From: Lepidostoma basale
Lineage: Eukaryota > Arthropoda > Insecta > Trichoptera > Lepidostomatidae
DNA: 64,000 nt
Reading direction: 5' to 3'
Assembly: GCA_022606425.2 (NCBI GenBank)
Contig: JAHDVF020001224.1
Span: 25,819-89,818, forward strand
This document shows positions 1 to 13,200 of this stretch, one piece after another. The notes below the pieces were generated by a model. It searched no databases. It saw nothing but the letters and a program-made list of their open reading frames with translations, and was not told the origin of the DNA. Every line of letters starts with the position of its first letter. The first letter of the stretch is position 1. The translations under genes were made by a program, and so were the position numbers.

Positions 1-132
1 CTTGAGAGCATGGAAAAGCTTTGTATTGTGGCGGAATCCCTTGGGCCCGGAATACACATTAACGACGAGAACAGCTGTCGTCATAATTTCCTTTTCTCTA
101 CAGACTTAACAATAACCATGAGATCCACTTAA
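1..132 (+). other. possible 3' end of a truncated coding exon
   Basis: An open frame of 43 codons runs from the first base of the window to a TAA at 130-132. It is richer in GC than the sequence after it. I recognise no family and see no splice context upstream. It could be the last exon of a gene lying to the left, a transposon relic, or chance. Confidence 0.2.
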
Positions 133-446
133 TGAATTGGAGAACTTTCTTTTAACCCTGTCTAAATGTTTTATAGTAAAACAGGTGTGTTTTTTATTTT
201 CGGGTGATAAATCAAATTTATTGTTTGCAGGTAAAATTACGAGATATAAATACTCACTTTCCTAATTTTAATGTACTTTTATCAACACATGGCTTCGATG
301 TTTTATGGGATCTTTGGAATATCAAATGAAACTTTTCTAGAGTTGGATATAATGTTAAAAGTTTGGTGTCTGCTATCTATCAAATAATATGTAGGTGAGA
401 AATTAAACAGGAAATAATAAGATAATTAAAGAAGATATTGTTATCG

Positions 447-1002
447 AAAATGTGTTTCGGAACACAGAAACCCTTCATCACTGTAAACAATTATAAAATA
501 TTTACATACAAATAAATTTCTAAAAAAATCATTAATATGTTCAGTTTTGACAGATGTTAAAATGAATTTATTGAAAATGTTATGCATTTATTGTTGAAAC
601 GCTGGAAAAAATCATTTTAACATCTCACACGCTTAATAGTAAACTGACCGATTATGGTTTAGGTCATAATTGAGTTAACATTAGACAGAGGCTTGTGTTA
701 ACGCTATCCATCTATTTTTCACAATGTTAACGCTATCCATTCGTACGTACGATAATCGTTCATAATGTTAACGCTTTCTCTTCGTACGTGTTTTTCGACT
801 GTTTTTGTTAAAACACCGACTCATGTCAGATTGAGCAAAACTTGCTTTTTTGAGTTAAGCCAGTGTTCTATTAAGCGTGCGATCTGTCAAAACTAATCAT
901 ATTCATGAAATTAAAAAAATATATTAGGATATACGTAACTATTGTGTCAATATTTACACAAATTAAGGGTTTTTGTGTTCCGAAACATGTTTGGTTTTAA
1001 TT
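447..1002. repeat. palindromic element with long inverted arms (hammerhead-like family P)
   Basis: The left arm (447-562, read on minus) and right arm (882-1002, read on plus) are diverged inverted copies. Shared blocks include ATCTGTCAAAACT and GTGTTCCGAAACA. On the minus strand the left arm reads GTGATGA, a short hairpin, then CCGAAACACA, a weak form of the hammerhead-like layout seen in other palindromes here. The interior holds three short copies of GTTAACGCTATCCAT near 698, 724 and 758. Confidence 0.55.
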
Positions 1003-1280
1003 AAAATAATGTGTTCTGATACCAAGTTTAAAAGATTATTCAATTATGAGTCCACAACACAAAGTGTTGGTGAATATAGAAAATATTTTATAATTTTTCG
1101 AGAATTTTATTTTTCTTTATTGTTTTTTTTATTATTATCCTTACTTTTGGTTCACTCGAGGATATTACTAATTATTATAAAATTTATTTCTGGGTTCACT
1201 TTAGTTAGTCTAGAAAAAAGTCTACTAAGCTGACTCAGTTAAGCTCTGTGGCCCATAGGTTATCTATGTTCCGACATTTG

Positions 1281-1510
1281 CCTTAAGTTCCATTTACTCT
1301 GGACATTGACCGTAACGGCATCGTAACGTCATCGACGTAGCCTTGAATCTCACATACTCGTTATCCCAAATGCTATAATATAGTAAGTATCAGTTTTACG
1401 TCTGCGCGTCTCTTATCAACACTCCCGATATCCCGGGTCGGCGAGATTCAAGGCTTTTTCGGAGACGTTACGATGCCGTTACAGTCACTGTCCACTGTAA
1501 ATGGACCTTG
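1281..1510. repeat. foldback element (MITE-like)
   Basis: The arm at 1281-1351 (blocks GTTCCATTTACTCTGGAC, GTAACGGCATCGTAACG, CCTTGAATCTC) recurs in reverse complement at 1441-1510, separated by about 90 bases. The arms differ by point changes and small indels. No coding capacity. The type of terminal repeat and target duplication is unclear. Confidence 0.6.
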
Positions 1511-1729
1511 ACAGCTGCGGAAACCATGTAAAAACCTCAACCGAAACATTTGAGGTATGTACATGGGGAGATGAATAGCTATTAGAAATATGTTTATTAT
1601 GTAGGAATAATTATATACGCTTAATGATGCTGGTAGCCATTTCCTGAAATGTCAGTCGTAATCAATTTTTTTTCATTTCCGAGGATAGTCGGAAAGTCGT
1701 CGAGGAGGATTGTCGTTTTCTGAGTCAAA

Positions 1730-1822
1730 CATTTTAGCATAAAAACAAAACACTTTAGCATAAAATTTTATAAAAAAAAGCATTTTAGCAAAAACATTTT
1801 AGCATAAAAACAAAAACTGGTC
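1730..1822. repeat. short imperfect tandem repeat
   Basis: About four imperfect copies of a unit close to CATTTTAGCATAAAAACAAAA. Confidence 0.6.
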
Positions 1823-1839
1823 CAAGATATAGCATATAA

Positions 1840-2240
1840 ATTGGAGTGACATCTCCAGGCGTTATCTAGCAATACGATAATGGCGGTAGCCTTTCACATT
1901 GCGTTAAAAAGATATTCTGCTTAATGCTTAAAATCTAATCTTCATAGATGGCACTAGTGTGTATATTGAAACTACCACGTGACGTGTGGTGTTACAGATT
2001 AACATATATAAAACTTCCAAAAAATTGTCAGACATGGTGGTCATAAGAATAGGTGGAATGGGGAATGTTGTATTACATAAAACGTGCGCTTAACCCAACC
2101 AATGACAGGTCATAAGTCCTGTAAACACCCCGATCACCATATCCTGTTTCCAATTTGCACCTTCGTCTCTATTGAGGTACAATTAATCTCTTTGTCCAGT
2201 TTTCATTTATCGTTTAAGAACACCGGGCAGTGCAGAAGAA
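1840..2240. repeat. interspersed repeat H, shared with 10.1-10.35 kb
   Basis: Blocks such as AACCCAACCAATGACAGGTCAT, AAAAATTGTCAGAC and a TAGATGGC motif recur in reverse orientation at 10115-10325. The downstream block CTATTGAGGTACAATTAATC recurs in the same orientation near 10341, so the family is rearranged between copies. The 10.1-kb copy holds two direct copies of the ATGACCTGTCATTGGTTGGG block. Confidence 0.5.
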
Positions 2241-2816
2241 CGTTAGTTACTTAAGAATTATCGAGGTAGAATATTTAAACAATATATCTTATAAAAGTTA
2301 ATACTCGTACATATTTAATTTATGTGTCCAATATAATACGCAATATACGAAAACCCATATATTTATTTAACAGCGCGTTGTTTTAGTTTTCAGTACACTT
2401 ATTGTTTCTCAAAATACGCTTTCCACGTGGATTTGGTCCTAACTTTGATAAATAATTGATTAGGATTGGGTTTCTTGTTTCGTATTTGGTTTTCCAGTTC
2501 ACGTATTTCTGTTCGTTCGGCTCCCAGCACGACACACATAACAACGTAATGATTTTATATTATACCAGTTTGCGCGATGGATGTTTTGGGTAGCTGAACT
2601 TCAAAGTTATGGCGGGATTCTTTGAGCCGTGTTTGGTAAACGAAACATAATATATGATAAGATTGTTGTATTATAAAAATACTTATTACGACGTTAAAGA
2701 TATTGAGATAGGTAATGCTTTTTGTTTTAAAAAATCGCCAACTGAAACCTAGTTTTATTTCTTTTTTTATTATTAAACTACTGATCACCTTGCTGCCTAC
2801 CGGTTTCGATGATATA

Positions 2817-4102
2817 TTAGGTCTTTACATATGAAATTGGCGTTTTGTATGGGAGGAACATAAAGTTGACTTTTTTTAAATATAATATATTTATTTAATC
2901 AAAGTATGTACCATTGCTATCTATGCACTTTTGCCATCTCATAGGTAGTTCATCGATCCCTTTACTAAAAAACCATTCGGACGGGAATCAATAAAATCTT
3001 TGAAGTCGGTTTGGACTGCCCCATCGGAGTTGAATTTTTTCCCTTGCAAGAAGTTATCCAAATTTCGAAAAAAATAGTAATCTGTTGGGGCAAGGTCCGG
3101 AGAGTACGGTGGATGTCTTAGACATTCCAATTGAAGCTCTTCTAATTTGGTAGCCGTCTGTTGTGCAGTGTGTGGTCTAGCGTTATCATGAAGCAGCAGT
3201 GGCCTAGAGCGATTAACCAGCCTCGGTTGTTTAGCAGCTAGCTTTTCCATCATGGTTTGCAGTTGCTGACAATAAACATCTGCCGTAATCGTCTGGCCAG
3301 ATTTAAGAAAGCTGTAGTGAACGACACCAGCACTAGTCCACCAAACGCTCACAAGTAACTTTTTTGGAGTCAATTTTCGCTTGGGGCATGGTTTGACTGG
3401 TTCGGCAGGGTTCAGCCATTGCGATGAGCGCTTCCGATTATCATACAGGATCCACTTTTCATCACACGTAATGATTTGATTCAAAATCCCTTCATTATTG
3501 TGCCGGTTGAGTAATGCAACGCAGCAGTCAACGCGCGTTTGTTGATTTGCTTCACTCAATTCGTGAGGTACCCACCTTTCAAGCTTTTTCACCTTTCCAA
3601 TTTGCTTCAAGTGGATTAAAACAGTTTTGTCACTAACACCGCAGCCTGCAGCTAACTCGGACGTGGTTTGCGATGGATCCGCTTCCACAGTAGCCTTCAA
3701 TTCTTCATTATCATCTTTGGTCTCCGGCCGTCCACGGGGCTTGTTCTGCAGGTCAAAATTTCCAGAACGAAAACGTTGGAACCAAAAACGCACTGTGTTT
3801 TCTTTTGCGGTACCATCGCCATACACATCATTAATCCTTCGAGCCGTTTCTGCAGCACTGGTGCCACGGTGGAACTCGTACTCCTAAATAACGCGATATT
3901 TCAAGTTTTCCATTTTGTAAACTGAGTGACGCAAAGAAAAAAAACAATTGAGGAAAAAACAAATGAATTATAATTTTCGAAACACAAATACTTGATTAAA
4001 TAACTGTATAAATTTGAATTTGGAATTCCTAACCAAAGAGAAGATATTTGAGATCAAAGTTGTCATTACGGCAAAACGCCAATTTCATATGTAAGGACCT
4101 AA
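2817..4102 (-). mobile_element. mariner transposon, 1286 bp, both inverted repeats and TA duplication present
   Basis: Terminal inverted repeats begin TTAGGTC[T/C]TTACATATG and continue AAATTGGCGTTTTG at both ends, with one difference in about 31 positions. A TA dinucleotide lies on both sides (2815-2816 and 4103-4104). The size is normal for mariner. The transposase inside is broken, so this is a non-autonomous relic. The transposase resembles the cecropia subfamily (the subfamily of vertebrate SETMAR); that placement is from recall of the family. Confidence 0.95.
2895..3913 (-). pseudogene. mariner transposase, decayed
   Basis: DD34D transposase of the mariner family. The start ATG is at 3911-3913, followed by an in-frame TAG at 3884-3886 (tenth codon). 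From there an uninterrupted stretch of more than 300 codons holds the helix-turn-helix region, WVPHEL, TCDEKW (first catalytic Asp), HDNARPH (second Asp) and YSPDLAPTDY (third Asp). A one-base loss near 2955 shifts the frame and gives an early stop at about 2939. The original frame continues to MRWQKCIDSNGTYFD and a TAA at 2895-2897. The internal domains are well kept, so inactivation is fairly recent. It would have cut and pasted the element above. Confidence 0.93.
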
Positions 4103-4285
4103 TATATCATATATAATTTGAGCGATTACTGTAGTAAATTTTTGGTGTTTCGGATAGTTCGGTGCGTTTTTTTTTTTGTAAGAACATCGCATTTATTTGA
4201 AAGGTCTAATAAAAAACACATAAATTAAAATATTTACCATCGTAAGTCACTACTTTTCCCATCTTTCTGCTCGCTCAGCACTCTC

Positions 4286-5345
4286 TGATGAATCATCAAG
4301 CCATCTCTCTGAGGGTGTAGGCAGAAAGAATGGACCGCTATACTGTTTTTTCCTGACGTATTTCTCTCGCTTCCTCAAGATTCATACATCGTGTCATGCA
4401 CGCACTCAAGTCGTCGACATTTAATATTTTATTGATTTGATCGTGCCACATTTTCCTCGGTCTTCCCTTATTTCTAGCTCCGTTACGTCAATCACACATG
4501 CTCCCTTTACCACTCTTCATTCATTCATTCTTTCAAAGTGTCCAAACAATCTTATTGATCCTTTCATCATTTTGTTCAAAACACATTCATTGGCACTGTT
4601 TTCACTTCTTATATTTGCATTTGACACTCTGTCATTTGCTGATTTATTACACACGCTTTATATTCTAAGAGATCCCAGTTCTACTGCAGTCATCTACATT
4701 CATCCTTCTTTTTGCAGTTCCATGCTTCACTTCCATACATAAATGTCGGTACAAGAACACCATTATGCACTGCCATCTTATCTTATCTTATCTTATGGCA
4801 GTACACAATGGAGTTCTAGTGCCAACCCTCATGTATGGAAGTGGCAAAATAAGGATGAAAGCAGGATAAACGCCGTAAAAACGAGATCACTAAGAAGAAT
4901 GTGCGGGAAAACGTTGTATGATAGAATACCGAACGACGAAATAAGAAATAAATGTAAGGCAGATGACTGCATCATGAATAAAATAAAAAAGCATCCCTGA
5001 GATGGTTTGGACATATAGAACGAATAGATGAGAGTAGAATGGTAAAAAAGTTGTACACAAGCAGCGTGAGTGGGAAAAGAAGCCGAGGACGACCGAGGAA
5101 AACATGGCATGACCAAATTAATCAATTACTAAAAGGCGGCCACATTCGAAGTCGGAATAATCAACGTGCGTGCATGGTACGATGTATGAATGTAGAGGAA
5201 GCCCGAGGGGAATGCCAGGACAGGGCATCGTGGCGATCCATCCTCTCTGCCTATCCCTCCGGGGAAATAGCGTGATGGTTAGTTAGTTTAGTTAGTATCT
5301 TATCTTATCTTTTTTGGACAGGCTTTTTTTTGCAACGACAACTTT
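4286..5345 (-). mobile_element. GTTA-tail LINE copy 1 (minus), split by a plus-strand copy
   Basis: The 3' part of an RTE-like LINE reads on the minus strand from about 5345 to 5311, then 4790 to 4286. The intervening 4794-5296 is a second copy of the same LINE in the opposite direction. The host copy keeps the ORF2 C terminus (MYGSEAWN-, RGRPRKTWHDQINQ- and SAYPSGE-like segments, all degraded). ATCTTATCTTATCT flanks the insert on both sides (4775-4788 and 5297-5310). Confidence 0.8.
4794..5296 (+). mobile_element. GTTA-tail LINE copy 2, inserted into copy 1
   Basis: 5'-truncated 3' end of the same LINE family. It encodes NAVKTRSLRRMCG, RGRPRKTWHDQINQ and AYPSGEIA, then ends in GATGGTTAGTTAGTTTAGTTAG. 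The reading frame is nearly continuous with one shift near 4998. The tail is the family's GTTA microsatellite. Confidence 0.85.
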
Positions 5346-5814
5346 TATATATATTTTTATATGTATAAATTGAGTAACTTTGTTTTATAATTAAAAGATA
5401 CTTACTCTAGTAACTATATTGGCTTTTTCTGGCTGCGATTCAATTCATCGCGTATCTGAAAATTACATGTTTAATCAATTAGCCGATTGTTCATTGGCCC
5501 AAACTGCGAGGTTCAGTAGCTCCATGGCAATGACCGTGTGACCTTAGGAAGGCCGCAGCTGAAAGCTTTGTATAATAACAACTGACAAAGTATCACGCAT
5601 TTAACAATATTTACCTTCATTGTAATATTTACCTTCATTGAACTAGGTTTATAGAACAAATATGCTTTCAAAATAGTTAATGGTGACAATCAAAATTATA
5701 TAAGCGTTTGATTATAACATACAATAACAAAACATATAAATTTAATCTATACATTTTTTATAATTCCGGAGATTATATTTCTTAACGCGTTTTAAATGTA
5801 TTTTACTTTCATTC

Positions 5815-6480
5815 TCGGAAGAATGATATAAAATAACTTATTTGTTGTTTCTTAAACAACTGGATGATATAAAATAACTTATTTATTGTTTCTTCACGTT
5901 CACAGTGGAGTTCTGATCCCAACTCTAATGTATTGAAGCGAAGAATGGAACTGGCAGAAGAATGATGAGAGCAGAATAAATGCGGTGGAGATGAGGTCCC
6001 TAAGACGTATGTGTGGTAGAACGATATACGACAGAATCTCAAATGCTGATATAAGAAAGGAATTTAGAGCGGAAGAAGGAATTATGAACAAAGTTCGGAC
6101 ATATGGAGCGCATGGATGGAGAAAGAATGGTTAAGAAAGTATACGTTAATGATGTAAATGGAGTACGGAGTCAAGGCAGACCGAGGAAAACATGGCATGA
6201 CCAAATTAATCAAATTTTAAAGGTTGGTCATGCTAGAAGTCGGAAAAAATCGACGTGCGTGTATGACTCACTGCTGAGGAAGCTAGAGGGGTGTGCCAGG
6301 GTAGAGTAGTGTGGCGGTCTATTCTTTCTGCCTACCCCTACGGGGAAACGGCGTGATGGTTTGTTGTTGTTGTTGTTAAACAATGATGTAAAACTCCATA
6401 TTTAATAATTGACGAAACGTACGTTTTCTAGAAGTTTTATTATATTTTATGGGAATGACTAACCCATAATGCCATAAAAT
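5815..6480. repeat. family E palindromic element interrupted by a LINE
   Basis: Sequence up to 5896 ends in TATTTATTGTTTCTT. From 6376 it resumes with AAACAATGATGTAAAACTCC and the TTTTCTAGAAGTTTTATT block. In the intact family (11455-11660) these are contiguous. A short tandem duplication of an ATGATATAAAATAACTTATTT block lies at 5820-5895. Confidence 0.6.
5897..6375 (+). mobile_element. GTTA-tail LINE copy 3 (5'-truncated)
   Basis: Degraded ORF2 C terminus (MRSLRRMCG-, RPRKTWHDQINQ- and AYPYGE-like segments, with shifts), followed by GGCGTGATGG and a TTG/GTT microsatellite tail. It sits inside a family E repeat. Confidence 0.8.
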
Positions 6481-7267
6481 ATAATCAAAATTCTACAATA
6501 CTGAATATTTACATTTCATATTATTTAAAAAAAAACATTAAAAAAAAACAAATTCAAAAGTGAAAACTACATAATTTTAATTCATCAAAATTCACGAATG
6601 TGGAATTCCACCTTATTAACGCATTTACTTTATAAAATAACATGTTTTATATCTTTAAAAAACATGGAATTTTACACAATGTTACCCCTGAAACACGTCA
6701 AGAGAAATTAACTCATACGAGTGTAAGTGGAAAAAAGTGTTTTGCTTAAAGTCGGAAGCAATAAATATGTTTTTTTCACACGTTTATAGAATTTTTAGTC
6801 GCACTTTAAAATCGCAATTAAGAATTGATCTTGAATAGTAAATTTAATTTTTTCTGTTTGCTATTTTGTTAAAAATCATTACTCAGTTTAATGAGAAAAT
6901 ACGTATTATTTGTTAGCAAATACATATATTAAGTTAGTGCAGATATTTCGATAAGTTACATTTCCGATTAAGTTTTTTTTTATAGTAATTATAAAAACGT
7001 ATGTTTTAAAAAACAACAGTAAAATTGGCAAATTATACAAAAAAACAAAATTTAAAAGAGCATTAGAAATTATTATTAAAGTTTTTTACACAGTTTTATT
7101 TGTTTTTCACACTCAAAATTGAATTTATAAACTATTATTTTAAATTCAAGCCCGAATTACGTTTAATTAAAACTGAAATATTTTAAAGCGTTAAACACTA
7201 ACGACATTTCCAATTCGTTTTATGTAATATCCCAACGCTTATCTAACCTAAATTACATTTTTTCTAG
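6480..7267. other. AT-rich sequence, nothing identified
   Basis: Low-complexity AT-rich DNA. It is probably intron or 5' flank of the plus-strand gene whose first visible exon begins at 7268. I see no ORF, RNA gene or clear repeat. Confidence 0.4.
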
Positions 7268-10200
7268 GAAAAACTATCCAAATTAGCAAGAGTCAGTCCA
7301 CTTCTATCACCAACGAAAATGGAAACCAAAACGAGCGTCACGATCTTCGAGAATTTGGTAAGAAAATTGACTTTTTAATTTTGTGAGATGAAAAAAAAAG
7401 ATTTTACTGAACCCTTTTTATTCCAGTCAATTAAACAATAAAATAGAATAAAAAGTCCTACTCTCCAAATATTTTTACCACACAGGAAAATCATCCAATT
7501 TGATCTTTATTTTTGTAAGCTAGTGATGAAATTTGTTGTTCATTTTTAGTATATATGGTAAACACGACATCTATGTAAAAAAAATTGCTTACGGCGTGAA
7601 ATATTTAGTACAAAATACGAGCAGCATTTTTATCAAAGGATAATATTAGCAAATCATATCGCATTTATTTATTTGTAAATTGATTGGGAATCAACCGTTT
7701 ATGTTGTGTCATATGTGTCACTTGATAGCGATCATGTGTCATATGTATCATTTGATAGTGCATGTTCTTGTCTTGTGCAGTTCTGAATAGTGCCAAGACT
7801 GTTCCAATCCCAGTCCAGTCACAAATGTTTCGAAGCTAAGAAATCCGTCTTCTTCTCAAACCTCGATGACTCTCTGTTTTGCCTTTAATGATCAAATGCA
7901 GTAGCTCCCAATTTTCTCCTCTAAGCACATGCCCCAGGTAGGACACCTTCCGGACCTTGATATTAGTCAGCAATTATCTATCTATTATTGCTCCTTGTTG
8001 CACAATAATATATCTAACAATATCGTTCCATGGTATGCGTAGTATTCTACGATGTATCCACATCTCGAATGCTTTTAGTGTGTACATAGTTTTTATTTTG
8101 AGGGTCCATGACTCCATTCCGTACAAAAGTCCGGATCAAACACTACACTTCACCATTCTTAACAATTTATGTATTTTTTTCTTTGCGAATAAAATTCTAT
8201 AATTATATTCTATAATACTTTGTACACGTGTGTAGATTTAGTTGCCGCAATAAGGGCTACGAAGCGGTTGCGGTGTGCGGCATCGCAAATAAAGGTTGAG
8301 TGGACTAAAATAAATCACCGTGGTATTAGACCCTAAGCAGAGTACCTGCTTACTCGTAAAAGTTCTCAGATTTATAACAGGATCTACAACATTTTCTAGG
8401 TAAAGTAATAATGGGGGTTGAGTATATTTATTTCACAATAAATTACATAAAATTATGGAGATTCTAATCCTCAGCAATTGAATTATGTAATTTATGTTTG
8501 AATTTTGTATTTTAGTTCATTACAATGCTGTGAAAATTGCCTGTAAACGGGCGTCACGTATTCAATTAATTTAAAATTCTGTATGCAGTTGAAATAAATT
8601 CATTTACGAAACTACAACTAAAAGCTCAATATTAAATATTACAATAAGTATTTTGACTTAAATCACAGTTACACAGTTAATAACAAGTATCTGAAATTAC
8701 ATAATTTATTTAAAATAAATTAAAATTAATATTCATTTTTCTTCTATGTTCGCCATGCTTTGTGTTGTAGATGCTTTATTACAAAGTATTTAAAAAAAAA
8801 ATAAAAAAATAATATTAATTATTTACTAAAACAAGAATTTTTTTTTCATGATAATAACCAAAATATAACGTTATAAGTTGGTTGCTGTTTGAAATATTAT
8901 CATTAAAATGAATTAGGCGATCTTCATTAATTTATGACCTTTTTAATTTGCTTATTTATTATTATTTCGATTCGTAATTTTCAAATTTTCACTCTCTTCT
9001 AATATTATCTGTAATATATCGAATAATTTTTAGATATAAATATGAAATATGTAGAAGAAAATATGCAAATATGAGCAGGAAAATCTTAACAATGAACTCA
9101 ACATTGTAAAGTTTATTATAAAAATATGTCGCCTTAGATGATTGCGACACCTTTAGAAAATGGAACAAAATCGAATTACAAAAAAGGTTTTTGACACCTG
9201 ACCAGATGGAAGATAACATGTTAGAATATGGTGAATAACTAGTTGATAATAAGAAGTTGTAGTTTGGAGAATGCAGGCGATGGACCAGGGAGAGTGGCGA
9301 AAAATTCTGGAGAAGGTCAAAGTTCTTAGTTGGTTGTAGTACGTACCAGTCATAATGATGATGATAAATCTTAAGGCTAAAACCCGCATGTCATCAAAAG
9401 AGTACGAGAATATTTTGAAAACAAGAGAGCGAGATAGGAAAACTTTTTTGAAATTTGTTTTGATTATTGTTGTATAACAGAAGTGTAGAAAACAAAAGGA
9501 GAACAATTTGGTAATGTTAATTGTGAAATTTTAACGTGTGTGAAAAAAACATTTATTTAAAAAGTTAAAACTTATTACTGATTTAGATTGTACAGTGACG
9601 TTTTTAAAGAGTAGAAAATATTTATTTCCGCGAATATTTCACAGGTAAAACTATTATAGTATGAAATATTCTACTTGCATTTCAATAATGATCAGCACTT
9701 CTTATGCTAAATTGAAAATATATGATAGTTTACGTTGATGTCATGAGCAACAAATTTCAGAATTAACCTTTTGTATTAATGTGTGCCTAGTAATGAACTA
9801 AACATCTTATAATTTAACGTTATAGTTGATGAGAACGGTAAGTTAGTGGCCCGCGTACACCAGCACTCCGAGTCTTCAAGTTCCCCGGGAGAGAAACCCC
9901 ATGAGAGAGTCAGCACGGAGCTAGAAGTTCCCGGCGAAGGCATACACCAGACTGTGGTCCATGACTCATCTTCGGAGGGACAAAAGGAGATGGTTAAGGT
10001 ACTTATATAATAAATCACAGTGTTCTTATTTATGAAACAATTGAAATACGCTTTTAAACTAACTAAGTAGTAACTACTTATTCATATGTAACGTAAACAT
10101 ATAGTAGTCGAGACGTTTACATTACTAATGACCTGTCATTGGTTGGGTTAAGCGATCACTTTATGTTTAACAACATTCACCATTTCGCCCTTCTTACGAC

Positions 10201-13200
10201 ACCACGTCTGACAAATTTTTGGAACTTGTATATATATTAATATTTTTTAATAACTTCACTGTTGGTAGGTACATCTACACTAGCGCCATCTATTAAGATA
10301 ATTTGTATTTTATATGACCTGTCATTGGTTGGGTTATACTACTATTGAGATACAATTAATCCTTAAAAAATTATTAACCCGCAATGGGTAAAAATCCAGT
10401 ATATGTCTACAAGTATTTGTATACAAAAAAACGAATTCTTTAAACATTAAATATTCAATACCTAAACAGTAAGTTTTAGAGTATTTTATAAGATCACAGT
10501 AATTTTTTTTACTTATTTGGTGATGGTTTAAAAAACCGCTTAGAGTATCAAATTGCATTACTCGTAAATTATATAACCATTGTGGTCGCATATTTTATTA
10601 AAAAAAATTAACATGTCTTTTATTTTATTTTTACATATGAGAACAAGTATGATATTAAGCTAACTTGAAATAATTGGCAGTGAAGAATGAAAAGCATACA
10701 CAGATAAATGGGTCACTCAAAAGTTTTTGTCATAGGAAATTAATGTCAGAATTTAACGTTTTACTTTTACGATAATCAAAGTATTTGATATTTTACTTAA
10801 TGATTTATTAATGACATCGCCTTTATTTATTATAAAATAATGATCATTTGAAATTTCCAATAGACCATTCTTAAATAAGAAAATTGTAGTAAGCCAAAGA
10901 AGACACGAAGCATTAATTTTATTTGAATTTCCACCAGAGTTTTCCCGGTGCAGCGAGGCTAATGCAATCTACTGGCGAGGCTCTTTCTCAACCGGCGCCT
11001 TCTATTCCAGCACTGGAAATCACAGAAAATGGAAATCGCCGTGCTTTCAGCGCTGATATAACACAGGAAGAGAATAATAATGTAACTCATTTCATTACTT
11101 TACGTCGACTACAGATATTTTGGTTGGCATTTTCAAATGCATTTACACATACATTTTATAAAGAATAGAAACGACAGTTTTTTTTGTACAATAGTTAGTT
11201 TGAACTCAATTGCTGTATACCTTTTTTTAAGCTTTTATATTGATTTTCATGACATTCAGCTCAGCTAACGCCATTTTTATTGCTACGTGAATTCTACACC
11301 ATATCAAAGACAGCATAAGAATCACACTGTTATTACCGGGAATCAAACCCAGGACCTTCGGTGTGGCAGTCATAGCTCTTGACACTCTGCCATGAAGGTC
11401 GTTAAAGTTTTGACAAAGCATTTAAAAAACCTATTGAACATAATTTTGAGTTATTTATTGTTTCTTGAACAATGATGTAAAACTCCATATTAAATAATTA
11501 ATACGAATAAAAACGTCTGTTTTCTAGAAGTTTTATTATATTTTATGGGGATGACATGTTTCGCCCCTCTAAGACATTATAGAGGGGCGAAACATGTCAT
11601 TCCCATAAAATGTAATAAAACTTCTAGAAAACTGACGTTTTCATTCGTATTAATTATAATTTTGATCGATTTTGATGTTTTTTTAAGGTCTAAACCAATT
11701 AATATAAAGATTGAGTAATTGAAAAAAGCTATTTTATAAAAAAATAAACATTATTCCAGCTTATTATAATGGCTATTGATTAGCTGTGCATTCGTACTTT
11801 CTTATTACAACATTTTTACTAAAACTTAAAACATTTAGTTAAAATTAAAAGTAAATTTCGTAAATGTTTTAAAATAAATTTCTGTTTGATTTTATCGCAT
11901 CTCAATATTGTATAATCCAGTTGAATCAATATAATATCATACTAATAATTTTGCTTACATTTTTTACATGATATGTGTAGATGGATCATTATTCTTCGTA
12001 CACTGGCGTGCAGTACTCTCCTCTTGATATGGCGGAGTATATTTTCTGGACTGGTGACGAGAAAGGGGTTACATTGGCCATCGAAGAATTCCTTCAAGAC
12101 GGTTTGGTACGTTTTAACATTTAAATTTAATACACACATTGCAATGAAAAAACAAACTGGTCATGTTTAAAAAGTACTTGAATAAACGTTCGAAGTATAT
12201 TTATTTGTACATGCACGTCGATTTACTGTTGTAGAGTAGATTGATAGTACTGTAAACATAATTCAGTCAAGTACTGAGCCATTTCAAACAGTTGCATTGT
12301 ATTTGATTCCAATGTTCAACTGTCAAAACAGTTCGCCCAATGCACCCGAAATGCTTTCACAACAATAAAGGAATCTCTCAAACAGAATTGTCTGTACCAC
12401 AATGCATCAAATGTAAAATGCCTTCTATTATCATAGTTAAATTCTCAACAGCATTCAAGCATCGAAACTATAATATATATTAGGAGACTTGAATGAGAAT
12501 CTGAAATAGGGTTCTTGAAGTGAGAATACATATATATTAAAAAAATTCATGAAACACTATATTTTACTTAGAATTTGATTATATTTTTTTAATAAACTTT
12601 TCGTTGACAGTACTTAAATTCATATTTCATGAACATTTCTTCAGCCGTTCAAATAAATAAGGAAAATCCCAAAAAAAAAATCAATTTGGAAATTTCTACA
12701 TACGAGTATATCTCTTTTCTACCGAGTGTGAAAAAAATAATTGTGAAAAAGACATTATGATGGACATATTTTTTGTATGTTGGATAAACTGAGAATGTAT
12801 GTGTAATATTAAAAAAATATTTTGTGTAATAAATTACTTCTTAAAATTAAACAAGTGAATGTTACGTGATATTAAAAAAAATGTACGCATTATTTCATTG
12901 AAGTTTTTTTAATTCAGATGAATCGTGAAGAAGCCATCGCATTCCTTCAGGAGATCAAGTATAACATTGACTATCTTCAAGCGCATTACGCTCAACAAAA
13001 ACTCAAGAGTGCGGCAGAGCAAAGAATGCAACAAGAAACTCAATTGCAAGACATCCAGATGCAGCTAGAAAAGGTAAATATTGTGAATTTTCTTACAAAG
13101 GAAAAGAGAAAAACTCTCCTACAACACTTTATTATTATTATTTATTTTATAGACATACAGTAGTTATACTGTATTCCCATGAGAACACTACTCATTCTGG

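Noticed and set aside
973..1233. 86-codon ORF at the right arm of the first palindrome
   Set aside because: It begins inside a repeat arm and is a low-complexity Leu/Ile/Phe frame typical of AT-rich chance ORFs.
3627..3925. Plus-strand open frames over the mariner
   Set aside because: Antisense to the transposase; no independent support.
4437..5275. Short ORFs taken as separate genes
   Set aside because: They are pieces of two opposed copies of one LINE family and their antisense frames.
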